Assembly: GCF_028554725.1 (NCBI RefSeq)
Contig: NC_071671.1
Location: 15,375,501 to 15,439,500, forward strand
Length of the DNA stretch: 64,000 nt
DNA from: Zeugodacus cucurbitae
Taxonomy: Eukaryota; Arthropoda; Insecta; Diptera; Tephritidae
Direction: 5' to 3'
Shown here: positions 12,301-25,900 of the stretch, in pieces
How positions within the stretch are numbered: the stretch's first letter is position 1
Layout of the letters: each line of letters begins with the position of its first letter
Translations under genes and position numbers: made by a program
Notes under the pieces: model-generated
Told to the model about the DNA's origin: nothing
Databases searched by the model: none
Seen by the model: only the letters and a program-made list of their open reading frames with translations

Positions 12301-14334
12301 TTTTGTTATTTTCTCTTTTCGCTTCTCACTCGCTACACACTTTACAACGGTACGCTCTTCAATAGCCAATTTGATATTAACAATAAAATTCAAAATTTTT
12401 TATACAAATTACTTAAGAACGACGCGCACGAAAATATCTGAAAAAAGATTTACACAAAATAAAAACAAAATATGAAACAATCAATTTTTTTTCATAATCC
12501 TAAAAAGCAAACCTTTAAGAATTTTGCGGTCTTTCAGCACTAATTTTAAAAATTTATTTCTTTATTTTTACACGCATTCCAGCCTTTTGTTATATTTTTT
12601 GTATTTGTTGCAACGCGCTAACAGGACGACAATCACCGCTATATTTTGAACAACGAACGAACGCGGATAACGGCGAAATGAAGACTGAACTACATGCACG
12701 TCCCTAAAGTTAATGAAACTGCAGGAGATAAGTCAAACAAAGGCAGCAGCAGAAGCAAAGTCAACTGAATAGTAAAGTCAGAAGCTGCAGCACAAAATGT
12801 ATTTGGAAAAGCACAGCAAGCAGCGCTGTTTGGCAAACACAGTGTCGGTGGAGACACTTGCTGTGGTGGCTGACGTCGACGTTCACGGCTGCGGTGACGC
12901 AACAGTGACTGTTTACGCGCTGCCCATAGTCGGTTTTCCTCATGTTGTTTCCATTGTGCAGTTAGGTAGGATCAGTTGCTCGGTTGGGTTGAGAGTTGGG
13001 GCGAAAAATGTTCGATTGCTATGAAGAAACATTTTGTTGGGGGAACCAAGTTTTTGTGTGAGCGATTTCAGAGGTATTGTGATTTATTTTTTGAACCATA
13101 TTGGTAATAAAAAATAATTAACGAGCATTACATTTCATAGAATTTATTGAGTAAAACACGGTTGTTCTAAAAGTTATCCAGTCTTAAAGTCGACCGATTC
13201 TTTGATTATTAAAATTTGTCTAACCTCATGATGAAAGAATGGAACAAGAAGCTGGATCGAAGCTAATTTCATTAAACTAGTATTGCTACTGTGAACGAAC
13301 TAAAATCACTGAAATGCCAGTGCGATCGCAATTTACAGAATTCACTGCTATTTTCAAAACGAGATCGCAGTTGCTAAAATGAAATATCACTCGTCCCTAG
13401 TAGATACTATACTTTATAGTACATATGTATGTCCGTAGAGAGTTGAAATAGTTCGAATATAATTTTCGGATCTCACAATTGCTTTTAATGGAACACTAAA
13501 CGAAATACCAACAGCAATTCCACATGCAGTGTGTACACATGCACTGAAATAAATTTAATTTGTGATTTTATGATAATCTCTGTGTACTTTGGTGCTCTTA
13601 TTATATTTGTGTATTACTTCCATTTCTGCTACCAGCAGCATTGTTCTATTGCAACAGAATTTTTCACTTTTTATCGCTAATTTTTCTTCTTTTCTTATTT
13701 TATTTTGTTAAGGCGTACGAACGCGCGCCTACAATGGGTCTTCAACAGTGGGATTCCAATACAAGGGATCGCACAGACAATTTCGGTCATTCCATTTTTT
13801 CAACAGCCTGCTTCGCTTCCTCTGGGATTACCTATTCACTTAGCCATATTCCATTCAGCATTCAGTTTTGGCGACTCCTTGGTGCGCTGAGTTTTCATTG
13901 TGTCTTCAATTCGATTGCCGCGCATGGTTGTCGCTATTGTCGTTTCTGTTGATGCAATTGTTGTTAGTACCTGGTGCTGTTGCTAGTTATTTTTGTTCTT
14001 TATTACCAAAGGGGTCGTCGACTGCATTTTGTACTCCTCGCCTGTTTCTTGTGCTGGCGCGGTCACTAGTTCGAAAATATTCAACAGCAAAAGTTTGGTT
14101 AGATTAAGCTAATTAATATGACAATTATTTAGTATTTTGTATTCCAGCGAATCCCTGGAGTCCAAATTTAAAACTTGTAACGATACAAGACAAAGCTTTA
14201 GCTTTCTATCACCTAGATTATGGATCCCTGTTTCATATGTCATCCATATCGTCAAAAGACGGCTATCCTACCATTAAGTAAATTTCAATGTTATTCTTGT
14301 AATGGGAAATTTCTAGACCTTTTTCTAAAGAGGT
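6342..14334. other. non-coding, AT-rich; no gene recognised
   Basis: No open frame here shows a recognisable domain or splice-consistent coding pattern; the longest (7798-8355, 185 codons) has no protein-like composition. Small features seen: a perfect 12-bp palindrome CTCTTCGAAGAG near 7028-7039, a (TA)n run near 8286-8304, AAGG-rich DNA near 9405-9435, a GTGTGT run near 10080, a run of about 15 T near 10757-10774, and ATTAA pentamers near 11955-11975. It could hold introns, enhancers or non-coding RNA of a neighbouring gene, but nothing seen proves this. Confidence 0.5.
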
Positions 14335-14346
14335 AGTCAAAATTAT
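14335..14346. repeat. target-site duplication, left (copy A)
   Basis: The 12-mer AGTCAAAATTAT is repeated exactly at 14565-14576 and flanks the non-LTR fragment between them. Confidence 0.8.
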
Positions 14347-14564
14347 TCTACGCTGGCTGGGTTATGTTGTTCGAATGGACGAAAGTGCCCCAGCTCTGAA
14401 AGTTTTTGATGCAGTACCCGCTGGTGGAAGCCGAGGAAGAGGAAGACCTCAACTCCGATGGACGGACCAGATGGAGAAGGACCAGTCTTCACTTGGTATT
14501 ACCAATTGGCGCCAAACTGACTCGGCTATAACCGCGTAAGCGGTTTCTCTGCCAGTCAAGAAGA
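14347..14564 (+). mobile_element. non-LTR retrotransposon copy A, severely 5'-truncated 3' end (218 bp)
   Basis: The sequence matches the last part of the reverse-transcriptase ORF seen intact at 53971-55737: the region coding for LRWLGHVVRMDE, GGSRGRGRP and the final W-R residues, followed by the short 3' untranslated end CCAGTCAAGAAG. It carries substitutions and lacks a short piece before the end of the ORF, so it is a dead fragment. The tail is AAGAAG rather than poly(A). Identical 12-bp duplications on both sides show target-primed insertion of an already truncated copy. Confidence 0.85.
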
Positions 14565-14576
14565 AGTCAAAATTAT
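14565..14576. repeat. target-site duplication, right (copy A)
   Basis: AGTCAAAATTAT, identical to 14335-14346. Confidence 0.8.
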
Positions 14577-15035
14577 GTACACATCGGAGGTCTTTTTACA
14601 AGTTTCACAGAAAAAGCTTTCGCTTGCTTTGTTGTTATAGGGTATCAAAATGATATATTGTTAGAAACCTTGATCTATTCCTGAGCGAGAGAAGTCAGTT
14701 TGGCAAGAATAGCTAGAAATATGGCAGAGATATAAGCAAATGAACTGAAGACTCCCAGTAGTCAAAAGTATTTACACACAACATGAAATGGATTATCCTG
14801 TTCTTATTTAATGATAACTATAAAATTTTAATGTTCAATGTAAGTTCCTATTCTTAGGCGATAAATTCATAATTGGTTACATGGCATTTGGGAACAATAA
14901 CAGCCTGCTTTATGGTTCGAATTGGTTCAACACAATTGTGCGCTAAGTTAACTGTTAATTTAGACCAAATAATGATAATTATTCTTCTTCTCACGTGGTA
15001 AATGCATAAAGCGTTTACTAAAGAAGTCATGGAAC

Positions 15036-15099
15036 TAATAATTAATAATTAATAATTAATAATTAATAATTAATAATTAATAATAATAATTAATAATTT
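15036..15099. repeat. heptamer microsatellite (TAATAAT)n
   Basis: About eight to nine units of the 7-bp word TAATAAT, with one AAT slip near the end, run without interruption. A 7-bp period is less common than the AT dinucleotides elsewhere in the window. Confidence 0.85.
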
Positions 15100-16693
15100 A
15101 TTTGCCCACTAAAGGCTTAAGGATGCAATTTGAGGCAAATGAGAGGAATATCACTTTTTTGGTTTCGGAAATATTATATTATTTATCCACAACGTAGGCA
15201 TTTATGTTAACTTTTTTAAGGTCCTGAGCAGTGTACCATCATTGACTGTTCATGCAATATGCTGATTCGATGCTGCTGCAATATTAACAGGACTAATTGT
15301 GGGATTTTGTATGACAGTTCCTACTAATCTTCTACATTATCTTGGAGTTATCACAGGTTTCTGTCCAGTTCTCTTTAAAGTATCATTGCAATTGTTTGTC
15401 TCCTTCTTTTTAATAACATTATAAACAGTATTCCTTTAAATTATATTAATGTTTACTAACTCCGAAGCCGAAACAAACTTAATAACAGCCTCCGATGTAG
15501 TTATAATCCTTAATTCCGTTGGTTTCGGCGTTTTATTTACCAATATTCGTGTATTGTATTCGTACCTAAACTTCCTTACACACCATTAGTGTTTTGTGTT
15601 TGTTATCGCAGATATTTCGCTGTTATAGTTGCTGCTTTCATTGGAATATACATAACTAACTGCTTTGTGCAGTTAGAGAGAGTCATATATTGAATGAAGA
15701 CTTTATCTAAAGGCGTAATATTAAATTACTGTGCGTGGAAATGATTTTAATAAAATTTAAGTGCTGAGTTATTCAGTTTGACTTAGCAGTTCGTTGATGA
15801 AAGACGTGTCTGTCCACTGGGGACTCCAGTATTGGGGCCCTACCGGACAGTACCAAAAAATGTGATTCCTGTGGATTCTTGGGGTGAGTAGTTTTGAAGA
15901 AAAGCGTGAAGAATACGTAAAGTTTTCATTTTAGAGTAGTAGGATCAGATTTTGGGTAGAAAAATTATAAAATATTTGAAAATAGCGCAGGGTTAAAGTT
16001 AGAGAGTTGTTCGGAAAAATAAATGAAGAAATGTTCAGATCACGACTAAAAAGCTCAGTTATTTTACGTCAGATTTCTGATAATGTGATTTGTGGATAAA
16101 TAAGATCCAACTATAAACCATCGGCCATAGAATCGAATCTAACTTATTCTAAAAAGTTGTCAAGCTGAGGAAACTAGAACTGAGTCGATTTTTCTTTTAG
16201 CTATTGACTTTATTTTTTCATTTACTTCAGTGATCAACAACTTGACCCACTAAATGTTCAAATAGTTCAAATGGATTTGGTAACATCGCATCGGAACTGC
16301 AGTTTAACTCAACAAATTTCTAAAAGTCTGAAATGCGCCTGTTATTTCTTGTTTTCAAATTCCGATCTCCAGGACATTTTAAATAACCTTGAATTATATA
16401 ATAATTCATCCTTAAAAGTTTTTAAATACGCTTGAGAGATCGAGAGGGTTTGCGCTAACAAGAAATCTACAAAAGTTTAAAATATGCTGAAAATTATTTT
16501 ATTTCCTTCTTGCTAAGAATATACGTTTCTTATTGATTTTTAAAACATTCGAAATAACACTAAATGATCTTAGTTGATAAACCTTTTTAACTTTTTTGTT
16601 TTTCGAACACGATTCGGATGATTTAACGGCAAATTTAGCATTTAGCAAAAATTGGGCTTCGTAACTCAACTACCAGTGGTTTAAATAATGTGA

Positions 16694-16957
16694 ATAAATT
16701 TATCGATAGCAAACATAGTTGACAAATACTATATATGATAATATGTATACTGAAAGAGCTTAACTAAGAAGTTGACGATTATATTCCTGACATTGTCAAC
16801 ATATTTTTGTAACTCAAGTCTTTAAGTCTTTTCGATAAATTTATCAACAGCAAACATAGTTGACAAATACTAAATACTTAAATATGTATACATATTTAAA
16901 GATATTAGTTGAGATTAAGGGTTGACGTTTATATTCCTGCACATTGTCAAAATGTTT
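16694..16957 (+). repeat. imperfect direct duplication, offset about 141 bp
   Basis: Two arms begin near 16694 and 16835. Both contain ATAAATTTATC, then AGCAAACATAGTTGACAAAT, then TATGTATAC, then GTTGACG followed by TATATTCCTG and CATTGTCAA in the same order and similar spacing. They differ by many substitutions and small indels, so the duplication is old. There is no coding frame in either arm. Confidence 0.8.
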
Positions 16958-19900
16958 TAAGTGGTGTACTTGAAAAACTTATAAAATCCAAAAACCTTTA
17001 ATAAATTTGCAGCAGAGCCATAGTAAACTTGAAAAGCGGGTCTGTTCTGTAAAAAATTGTCACCGATCTTGCACAAATCATTCATGAAAGATATGTAAAG
17101 AGCTTTAGAACTTCCTAAAAAAATTAACTTGACAAACTCCTTGTTATTAAAAATCCTTAAATTTCTTATGCTATGAAATGTATTTCATAACACTAAATAA
17201 ATATGTTTATTAATAAAAACTGTAATTAGTATTGCAGCAAAAGCATTAGAATGCTCTTTAAACTATATTTAGTGCAAAAAATATTTCACCATCCTTTGAA
17301 AGAGAAAAGCTTTAGAAAGCTTTATGCTACCTAACCGAAAATATAATTTGAGCTTTAAAAAGCTCTATATTTAAAAAAGTATATTTTAAATTTACTTTTG
17401 ATACTACTTTAAAATGAAAATTTTAATAACTTTCGATATTTGGTAATAAAAATAAATATGAATAATATATATACATGTCTTTTATTTAAAACGTTGCAAA
17501 AGTTGAGTAGAAGCCCTTTTCCCACCTTTATTTTACTGTCATTTATTCTCTCCACGTAGCATCAACGGTTTGAAGTTTGGAGGAAGCTCTAGCCATTCAA
17601 AAATTTATTAAACTTCTCAAGATTATTACAACAGTTGCCACTTATCACTCGTGACATCATGACTTGTGGCCAATTTAAACGAGAAAACAGTGCGATGGTG
17701 CCACTTACGGCGATCTGTGGCAAAAGCGCCGAGTATCCCGGGAACTTAAAAAGTCATGTGAAATGAGGTGTCGAGTTGGCGATGTCAAAGAACGCAGCAG
17801 AAAATTGGTGCTCGAACAGAGGTAAACAAACGCTCTGTGCCAATGCAACCGATCGCCACCAGCACTTGAGCCACTTCGTGGCAAATTATAATTAAAATGG
17901 GAAACACGTAGGAAATGTCAACACGCACGATGATGATGAATTAAGTGGCAACGAGCAAGTACCACCAATAACTAAGTTGAGTGTTTACATGGCGGAAACT
18001 GCTGGTGACACTTTTCGTGTCATAAAAACGCAATTTCACGTTGATGAAGTTTCAGTACGCAGTTGATGCTGCAGTAGACGCAAGGTATTCTTGGCGAGGG
18101 TCGAAATTTCTAAATTAATGGTATAGCCTAAATTTAATTATTTTAAAGTTTTTCTAAACTACCAGTAAACTAACTACCTAGAAGTATTGCAGGTTTTTTA
18201 ACTCATATAACCTTTCATGATATCCTATCTTTTCGCTTCACTTGGATTTATTTGTATTTTCTTCCTTTTGTTTTATTCACTTTTTGCAAAGCATCCTTCT
18301 GTACCATCCAAATTAGCGCTTGTTGCACGTTGTAATTACAAATATCGCCAACGGTTGATCTCTCATCCACCCCATCATTGACTGGTCTGCCGCCACTAGC
18401 ACAATGTTGGTTTTGCAGGCACAGCTGTGCTAGCCGACATGCATTTAATTAAATATCGAACAAATGTTGAAAAGTTGTAATAAAGAGTCTTGGACACTAA
18501 CTTAGTGGGGTAAGAATGCAGATCGACAATGACAGATTGTAGATGATGTGATGTACAGTGGTACGATGCTCTGTAATTTGAGATCAAAAATTGTCAACGT
18601 GTCAGATCTATTTTATGGGTAACAGTTTGATTTCATGATGGTCTGTCTACTTTTTACTATCGAGATTATAAATAAAACTATGGAGTCTAAAGTCCATTAC
18701 CTGGGATTACCGTAGTGAGAAAATAGTTTTTGATCTGGCTTGGAAATTGAGATCAAGCTAAAATCCAAAACTTATGCATTCTAGGGCATCAAGCAAACCC
18801 GTCCAGATGTCAATAGGCCTTTGTTTGCCTTTACCTGGAACATACTCCCTTATCTACATTACACTAGGCCTCCAACTAAGCAGTCAAGTGAACTTGTATG
18901 CTCACCATTGCTGCACATGTTTTCAAGTCAAAACACTGAGGCGCCTCTTCCCTCAGCGATTGTCACGATTAACCTTTTACATTTGCGCATCGTTAGCATT
19001 TTCTAGCACACATATTTACATTTTGATCGTACGCGCATGCGTGATTGCCCTTTGCATCGTACTTGCGCTGCAGCTGATCGGTATCTTATAATTCATATGC
19101 ATACCTGCGCAAATAAATAGTTATAAGCGTAAATATACACGTATACTTTAGACTTAAGTGCGCGTGGCTCATCAGCTGCGTTTCGCATATTTTAACTCAC
19201 AGTCGCGTTCTGACTTCGACCCGGACTGCAAAAAGAAAGAAGAGATACAAGAAAGTTAAATGAATCTGAGTAATGGATATAGCGCAATCTAACACATCTC
19301 ACACAAACTAACACATGTCAACTATATTCGCATCTCTTGAATTCACCAATTCTGTTAACGTTAATCTTTCTATACACCGAATTGCCGACAAGACAATCAA
19401 AAACCACCGAGTTTTGTTTGGAGACTGTTCATCAAAAGATATTTGATAGTGAGATACCAGAATGAAGTGTCAAATCGTATTGGAGGGAGTTAATGATTAT
19501 TGGATATTGATGTATATATTTTAAAGCTTGTTATTGAGATTACTCACATATATTGATACATTTATGTATATATATTTTTATTATATATGGATATTATATA
19601 CATTAGTAAACACCTAATCCTTCGCTACCTTCTCCGCTTAGTTGTGCTTATTTAAAGGATTCCATTGCTGTAAGTCATTTGAATAAATAATAATGTATTC
19701 CTTATTCCCTCACGGGCCTGTATATTTCTCAGCAAAAATTCTTTACATTTCTTAAGAAGTTCTGTCACTGTGATTTTTCTCAATTGATATCGCAATTCTG
19801 GCTTGTTAGCATTATGGCAAGTTATATACAAACTTACTGGTAGAGTAAGTAGATATATCTATGTACATACATTCTTACATACATTTAAATATGCATTTAT

Positions 19901-22900
19901 TTATCTCGGACATGTGGTAAATGCTGCGTATGTCCTGCTGATGCTGAAAATTCATGACCAGGCAACAATTGCTGGTGTTTCAGCTGTTGTCTGACTGCTT
20001 GTGGCATTTTGAGCTGTGGACAGCGATGTCTTGTGGTATGTCAGTGCAAATAAAAATTCCTGCAATCCTTCAACAAAATTGCTGATAGCACCATGTTGGC
20101 ATTGCTTTTAATTTGATTTATTTATTTTGTGCTTGTTGTTATTGTAAGTTTTGCGAAGTTTTGTCAGTTGCTATTGATATTTGTTTATTTATAGTGTCTT
20201 CATGAGCTTAAAGAGATATAAACTTGCAAACCTATAGAAATTGCGTCTATAACTTCCAACAAGGTGTAGGAGTCAATTAGAACAAGTAGAGAGAAAAAAA
20301 TATTTGAAATCTGTGATAAGGGAAATAGCGCTAGACATTGTTAAGTTTGTCCTCAGATATTGATACTAAGAAGTAATCAAGTAAAGGGGGTCGTAATATC
20401 GTCTCTTTTTCTGTAGCCCTCTCTCTGGTTACAAGATTTTTTTTAATTTATAAGGAGAATAAGAGAAATGCACTATGTGCTATTTTTATTTTCACAACTA
20501 CATTAACAAACTCTAGGGTTTACTGAACTGTTATCTCGCATATGGTAAATATAAAACAGGAAAGAACACATAGGAGCAAGGTGCAGCATTTGTAATTCTA
20601 GCGAAACCATTAAACTCTCCATCGAAAGCCAAATGTGTTAACGCAGGCCAGTTGGCGCATTGGCATTACTGAAGTTTAATGTGTTTCTATGCGTTATGCC
20701 AAATGGGTTTCCGCTCTGGCGTTTCGTGACGTAAACAGTGTTGTTATAGCAAAAGGGTAGAGAAAGATATGCAACTAAAGAACATTAAATCTGAGGGCAT
20801 CTCGCGAGATGGTAAATTGAGGCATCACTTTAAAGATTTTTATTATATTTTAAAGCAATTATTGATTCTGTAGATATATGTAGAGCTTATTTAAATATGT
20901 TAGAAGAAGCTTTCACACGCATTAAAAAAATATAAATTAAATTAAAAAATTAATTAACAAATATATTATAACATCATATATAATATTTGCAGGATCATGA
21001 AAAATCTTGTAGAATTGCAATATTGAAGTTTCTACTCAGTAGCTCGTTCTTACCACCAATTTATAGTATAAAAGACAAAGAATACTTAAGAATCTTGAAC
21101 TCCGCATACTCCCACAAAAAAAACTACGCCTGTTCCCATAAGACATGTAAGCTTCCAAGTGAAATACCACAGCAGCAGATGCAACAGAATTTAATTGAAA
21201 TTAAATTTAAAACATAAAATAACAAATCATACGAATGCAATGATTTAAAGGAGAACCACACCACCCCAAATAACATTTTCGTCGTATAATTCATTATGCC
21301 AGGCGCACGCACAGGTAATGCACAATTATGAATGAATTATATTTGGTACATGCTGCAAGTAAACGTAACGGTAACTCGTGCTTACAGTAATTCACCATAG
21401 CCTTTCTTTGCTTTTAAATTACATAAAGATACACATACGAAGTGTACCATATGAGTCAGCGCCATTTACTTGCGGTTTGTTGGGCACATTACGAGGCAAA
21501 CAATGGGACCTGCTTGCTCTGCAATTATTGCACTCGTTGCATTGCGTAAAAGTGACAATCGAAAGAAAGCGTAGAAGAAGAGCCGACAAAGGATAAAGCG
21601 CCAACATTTCAATTGAAAATGTTGCAAGGATGCATGCCACAAGGTAGTATAGGGGACGCTCGTGCGTTCTTTGATTTTCAATAACGTTAATGAGTGGTCC
21701 ACACGGTAAGCAAGGATAATAATACACTCTCTGGTACGAATTCAACTATATAACTTTGTTGCTGCTTTTGTAAGAGAGAACATCGGCCAAATATAGCGAG
21801 CAGGGAAGTGGCCATTCGCAGACCCTTCTGGGATAACATTTTTTATAAGGTTCTTAGTAGAAGTTCTATATATTTTGTAATTCAGTAAGGTAATTTTCTA
21901 AATACTTGAACTTTACTTCCTTCTATATAAAAACACCATATGTTGTGAAAGAGATTTTGTCTTAAGTGTTGATCCGTTAATATGATATTTTTTCCAATAC
22001 ACAATTCAATAGCTTTATTTTAATTATTAAATCAATATTACATGTGTCTTTATGCCTACTTGGATTTCTTCACAGATGTTGTTGTTGTCGCTATTTCATT
22101 TAGTAGACAGTCTGCGCTGAATTTAATGATGGTATCTGTGCCATTACCGCAATAGTGAGCATGTACATACATTAGAGTAAGCAGGTAATACATATAGATA
22201 GATAAATAAAAATTTATACTCGTGTTGCGTTTTGTTCATTGTCACCTATTAATAACCGAGAGAGCCACATGCATCGGAGTATATTAAATTAAATTTACAA
22301 CATTATTTAAAGTGAGCATGGTTGCTTAGCGATAAGCTGGTTGCAGTATAGAATGTATGAAAATGTGTATGGATGAAAGGTGGTCCTTAAATGTGGGAAA
22401 AGAGTTAGGACCCTTACAAATAGGAAAAGATGATTATTGCTGAGAACAAACTGAAATATTATGAATTTCATATGGGAAATAGTAGTTCAAACATCAATTC
22501 ATGTAAATAAAATTAAATTTAATTTCACTTCACAAGTCTCACAGATGTATATCCTGGAAGTACATGAGGAGCATTAAACTGCTCTTATTGATTCATTTGT
22601 TGAGGAGCTTTTGCTTCCTTTTTAAGCACTGCGACTTTCCTATCTATGTCAATCAGTGCTTACTTTACGATTTATTAACGCTACTGAACTATTTGTTGTG
22701 AATACGAAAATTCGATTTAAGAATTTTGACAATAACTTTGTAAACTGCAAATATTTCTGAATTCAGCTCACGTTTTCAGGTTTGTCTGGGAATTTTTGCT
22801 CTTATTGTTAGCTACTATGTACTTACGTTTTTCGTCTATCTTGTTGATATTCGCTGCACACCTCTGTGGATTCTTGTGTGGTTGGTGATCTCTTCAGTGA

Positions 22901-25900
22901 TTTAGTTGCCTTGTGAAATTGTTATGTAGTTTTTGTTGCTCTTATTGTTGTTGTGATATTGCCATGAGAGACGTCGTGGGTGTTGAGAGCTGCTTACCAT
23001 GTGCGACATAAGTTCATATCGCTGCTGTCAGAGCGTTGACTTGTTTATGTCGCATGCCCGTCATTTCACAACATCCAGCGAACTACAAAATAACAAAAGA
23101 GAAAGTGAAAAAAATATTGATAGAATGCGGAGGAGATAAATACGAAATTCGTATGTTAGTTCTGTAGTTTTAGAATACAGAACATTGGACATTCGTAAGA
23201 GAACCGTTATTAAATGTTCAAGGGCAATTATTTAGAGAAATAAATACTACTTATAAAAACTGATCACATTCCGTTCCTTGCTAGCCCAGAAGACTTAAAA
23301 GACACTCATACTTAACTGTGGGATGAAAGACTAACTCTAGCTTCCCTCAATATCCTGATGTTCATTCCATCATTTTTGAAAGTCCTTACGAAAAACTTAT
23401 AACATAAATCTAACTCCAAGGAATTGAGGGTATAAAGATGGCATGGACATCTTTCTCGGTACGTGAAAAATCTTTTAGAAATTATTGAAACTAGTTTATT
23501 TTTATTAAAGGAGCAAAAATATGATATGAGTCAAAACTGAATCGAATTTTACCGATTTTTTTCGATACCTGCGGACTTAAACGTTTTCTTCCCCTATTAT
23601 GTAGAATATACGTTTTAATATGACAGTTTTTTATTTGTTTCTGTATCCTACCAAACATCCATTAATCCATCCATGTCTAATCAAAAACTCTCTATGCTAT
23701 TCAGCTATTGCTTGTTTTGTATTGCTAATATTTATGCTCCCATTTGCAAGTTTCTACGCTTTTGAGTTTAAATTAATTAAATTGACTTAAATTATGTTAT
23801 TAAATCACAGTAAATTCCAAAAGGATTACAAACGATCTTTTACATTTTACAATGCAACAAAAGCTCAGTGAAGTCATTTAAGGGTATATAGCAAAATTAT
23901 GCAAATCTTTCTAAAGGAATTATGGCTTTAATGTGAAGTCTACGCATTTTCTTTGTTGCTGTTATGACTACTCCTTTTGGTGTTGTTATTGCGTTTGTAT
24001 TCGTTTTGGCTCTGGTATTTCTTGATATCCCACATATGCCATAAATAAATTGATTTGACACTTCTCTTGAGCGCCTTAATGTATGCTACACCAATTTGTA
24101 ACAAAGTAAGTAATATTGGTTAAGTTGTAAAATTATTTTCGTGTGTTCAATTGTGTGAGTGTATGGCTGTGGATTGAAATTTATTTATATACTCTGGGAT
24201 ATGACTTACAAAATATGCTCGTAATAAATCCCTCAAGAAAACCACTATGCCAGCAAGTCTCCTCAAACTTCAAGTATATATGTACATATGTATATCTGCA
24301 TATGTGAAGACATAAATTTAATTTAAATATCTTTGCCTCTTTTGTTGAAATCTATATGATATCCTTAGTTGCCATCTTCAGTGGTGTCATATACTTGTCT
24401 TCATATTGAATACATATGTTTTTGTTGGATGTGTGAGCAAGTCTGCTTCTTCTATTCCTTGCACGTGACAAATGCGTCAAAGCCACAAGCCATCAGTTGT
24501 GGTTTCTATAACCATCTCTAACACGCACGCATATATTTCAATCTCATCTTCGGTGGAGTGCGCTCAGCTGTATATTGCTTTGCTACAAAATTCATATTCG
24601 TCTTGTGGTCACATTTATGCAACAATTAATAGATATAATATAAGATAAATCTATACTACGTTAAAATAATATTTTTACAGAGATATTTGCTGATAAATAT
24701 ATGGGTTTCGTTTAAAATAATTTCAACTGCCATAAAAATATATGCACATATCTATGATGCATATAATATACTCATTTCTATACATATATGGTTGATTTAC
24801 ATACATTGTATGGTAATCACTTATGTATTCCTCATCATAGCCAAATAGCGTTCATTAAATTTCGAATCGCTTCTATTTTATCGTCCCGGATATTTCACTT
24901 CAAACTCAATAATATAATGCAGATATGTAGGCGTTAACCTCCTTCGGCAACCTCAAGCGATTTCTGGTTTAGAAGCTAATCACGTTTAAACGCTGCAACC
25001 AGTAGTTTGCCAATGGCGCTGCACTAAATCATCTTCGAAACTACCATAACTCCATATTTCTATTTACATACAAACATGCGCTCATACGAGATGAGTTTGG
25101 TGAGTCTCGCAAATAGTTGAATATGAAATTGATGTCTTATAGCAAAACGGAGTTCTGTTGCTCAAGTCTCTAGATAAGTACCAAATTTCTCGGACAAATA
25201 CATAACAAATGAGCAGAGTCTGAATGCCTGGCTTATTTTATTCGAGATCTAAGGAATTTCTTAAAATCTGGTAGATTTTGATGGCAGAGATACTTTTCAA
25301 AGTTCAATCCCAAAAATGCACCCCCAAATCCGGACCACTTTATTGAATTTCTAATATACTTACTTTATCGTCTGTAGTAATTTGTCTCCGAAACTCGAAT
25401 CGATGATCTACCAAGTAGAAATAGGAACCCTAACTTAACTTAGTTGTATTTGGACTAAATATTGCGAATTCGGAACAATTTCTGATGGTCTTTAGTAGTA
25501 GTCTTTTAACAACTCTTGATGTACTCACAAAAACAGTGTTGCATTTGCAGTTACAGAAACTCTCCTCGTGGTAGCATGATTAAGCACGGCAGTGAATGGA
25601 ATTTTGCCGAATTGAGTTAAACTGAAAAGGCACAGGAAAAATGATAGTACATCAACACTTCTAAAACATGCCACTTGCCACATTGAAGAGCAATTTGTAG
25701 CGCAACACAATTGCATGAATATGTATTCCGATATGTACATAATTGTTGTACAACAACAAACACACGACTGTCAGTAAGTACGATTGTTTGTGTGCTTCGG
25801 CTTTTGCCGTTTATTTGCCAACTGATAAGCCATAATATAACAAATAACACATACTCCGGATCCCTGCCAAACTTACTCATCGTTCTGTCGGCCGTCCAAA

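Noticed and set aside
15036..15099. CRISPR-like array
   Set aside because: The repeat is a 7-bp microsatellite without spacers, in a eukaryotic genome.
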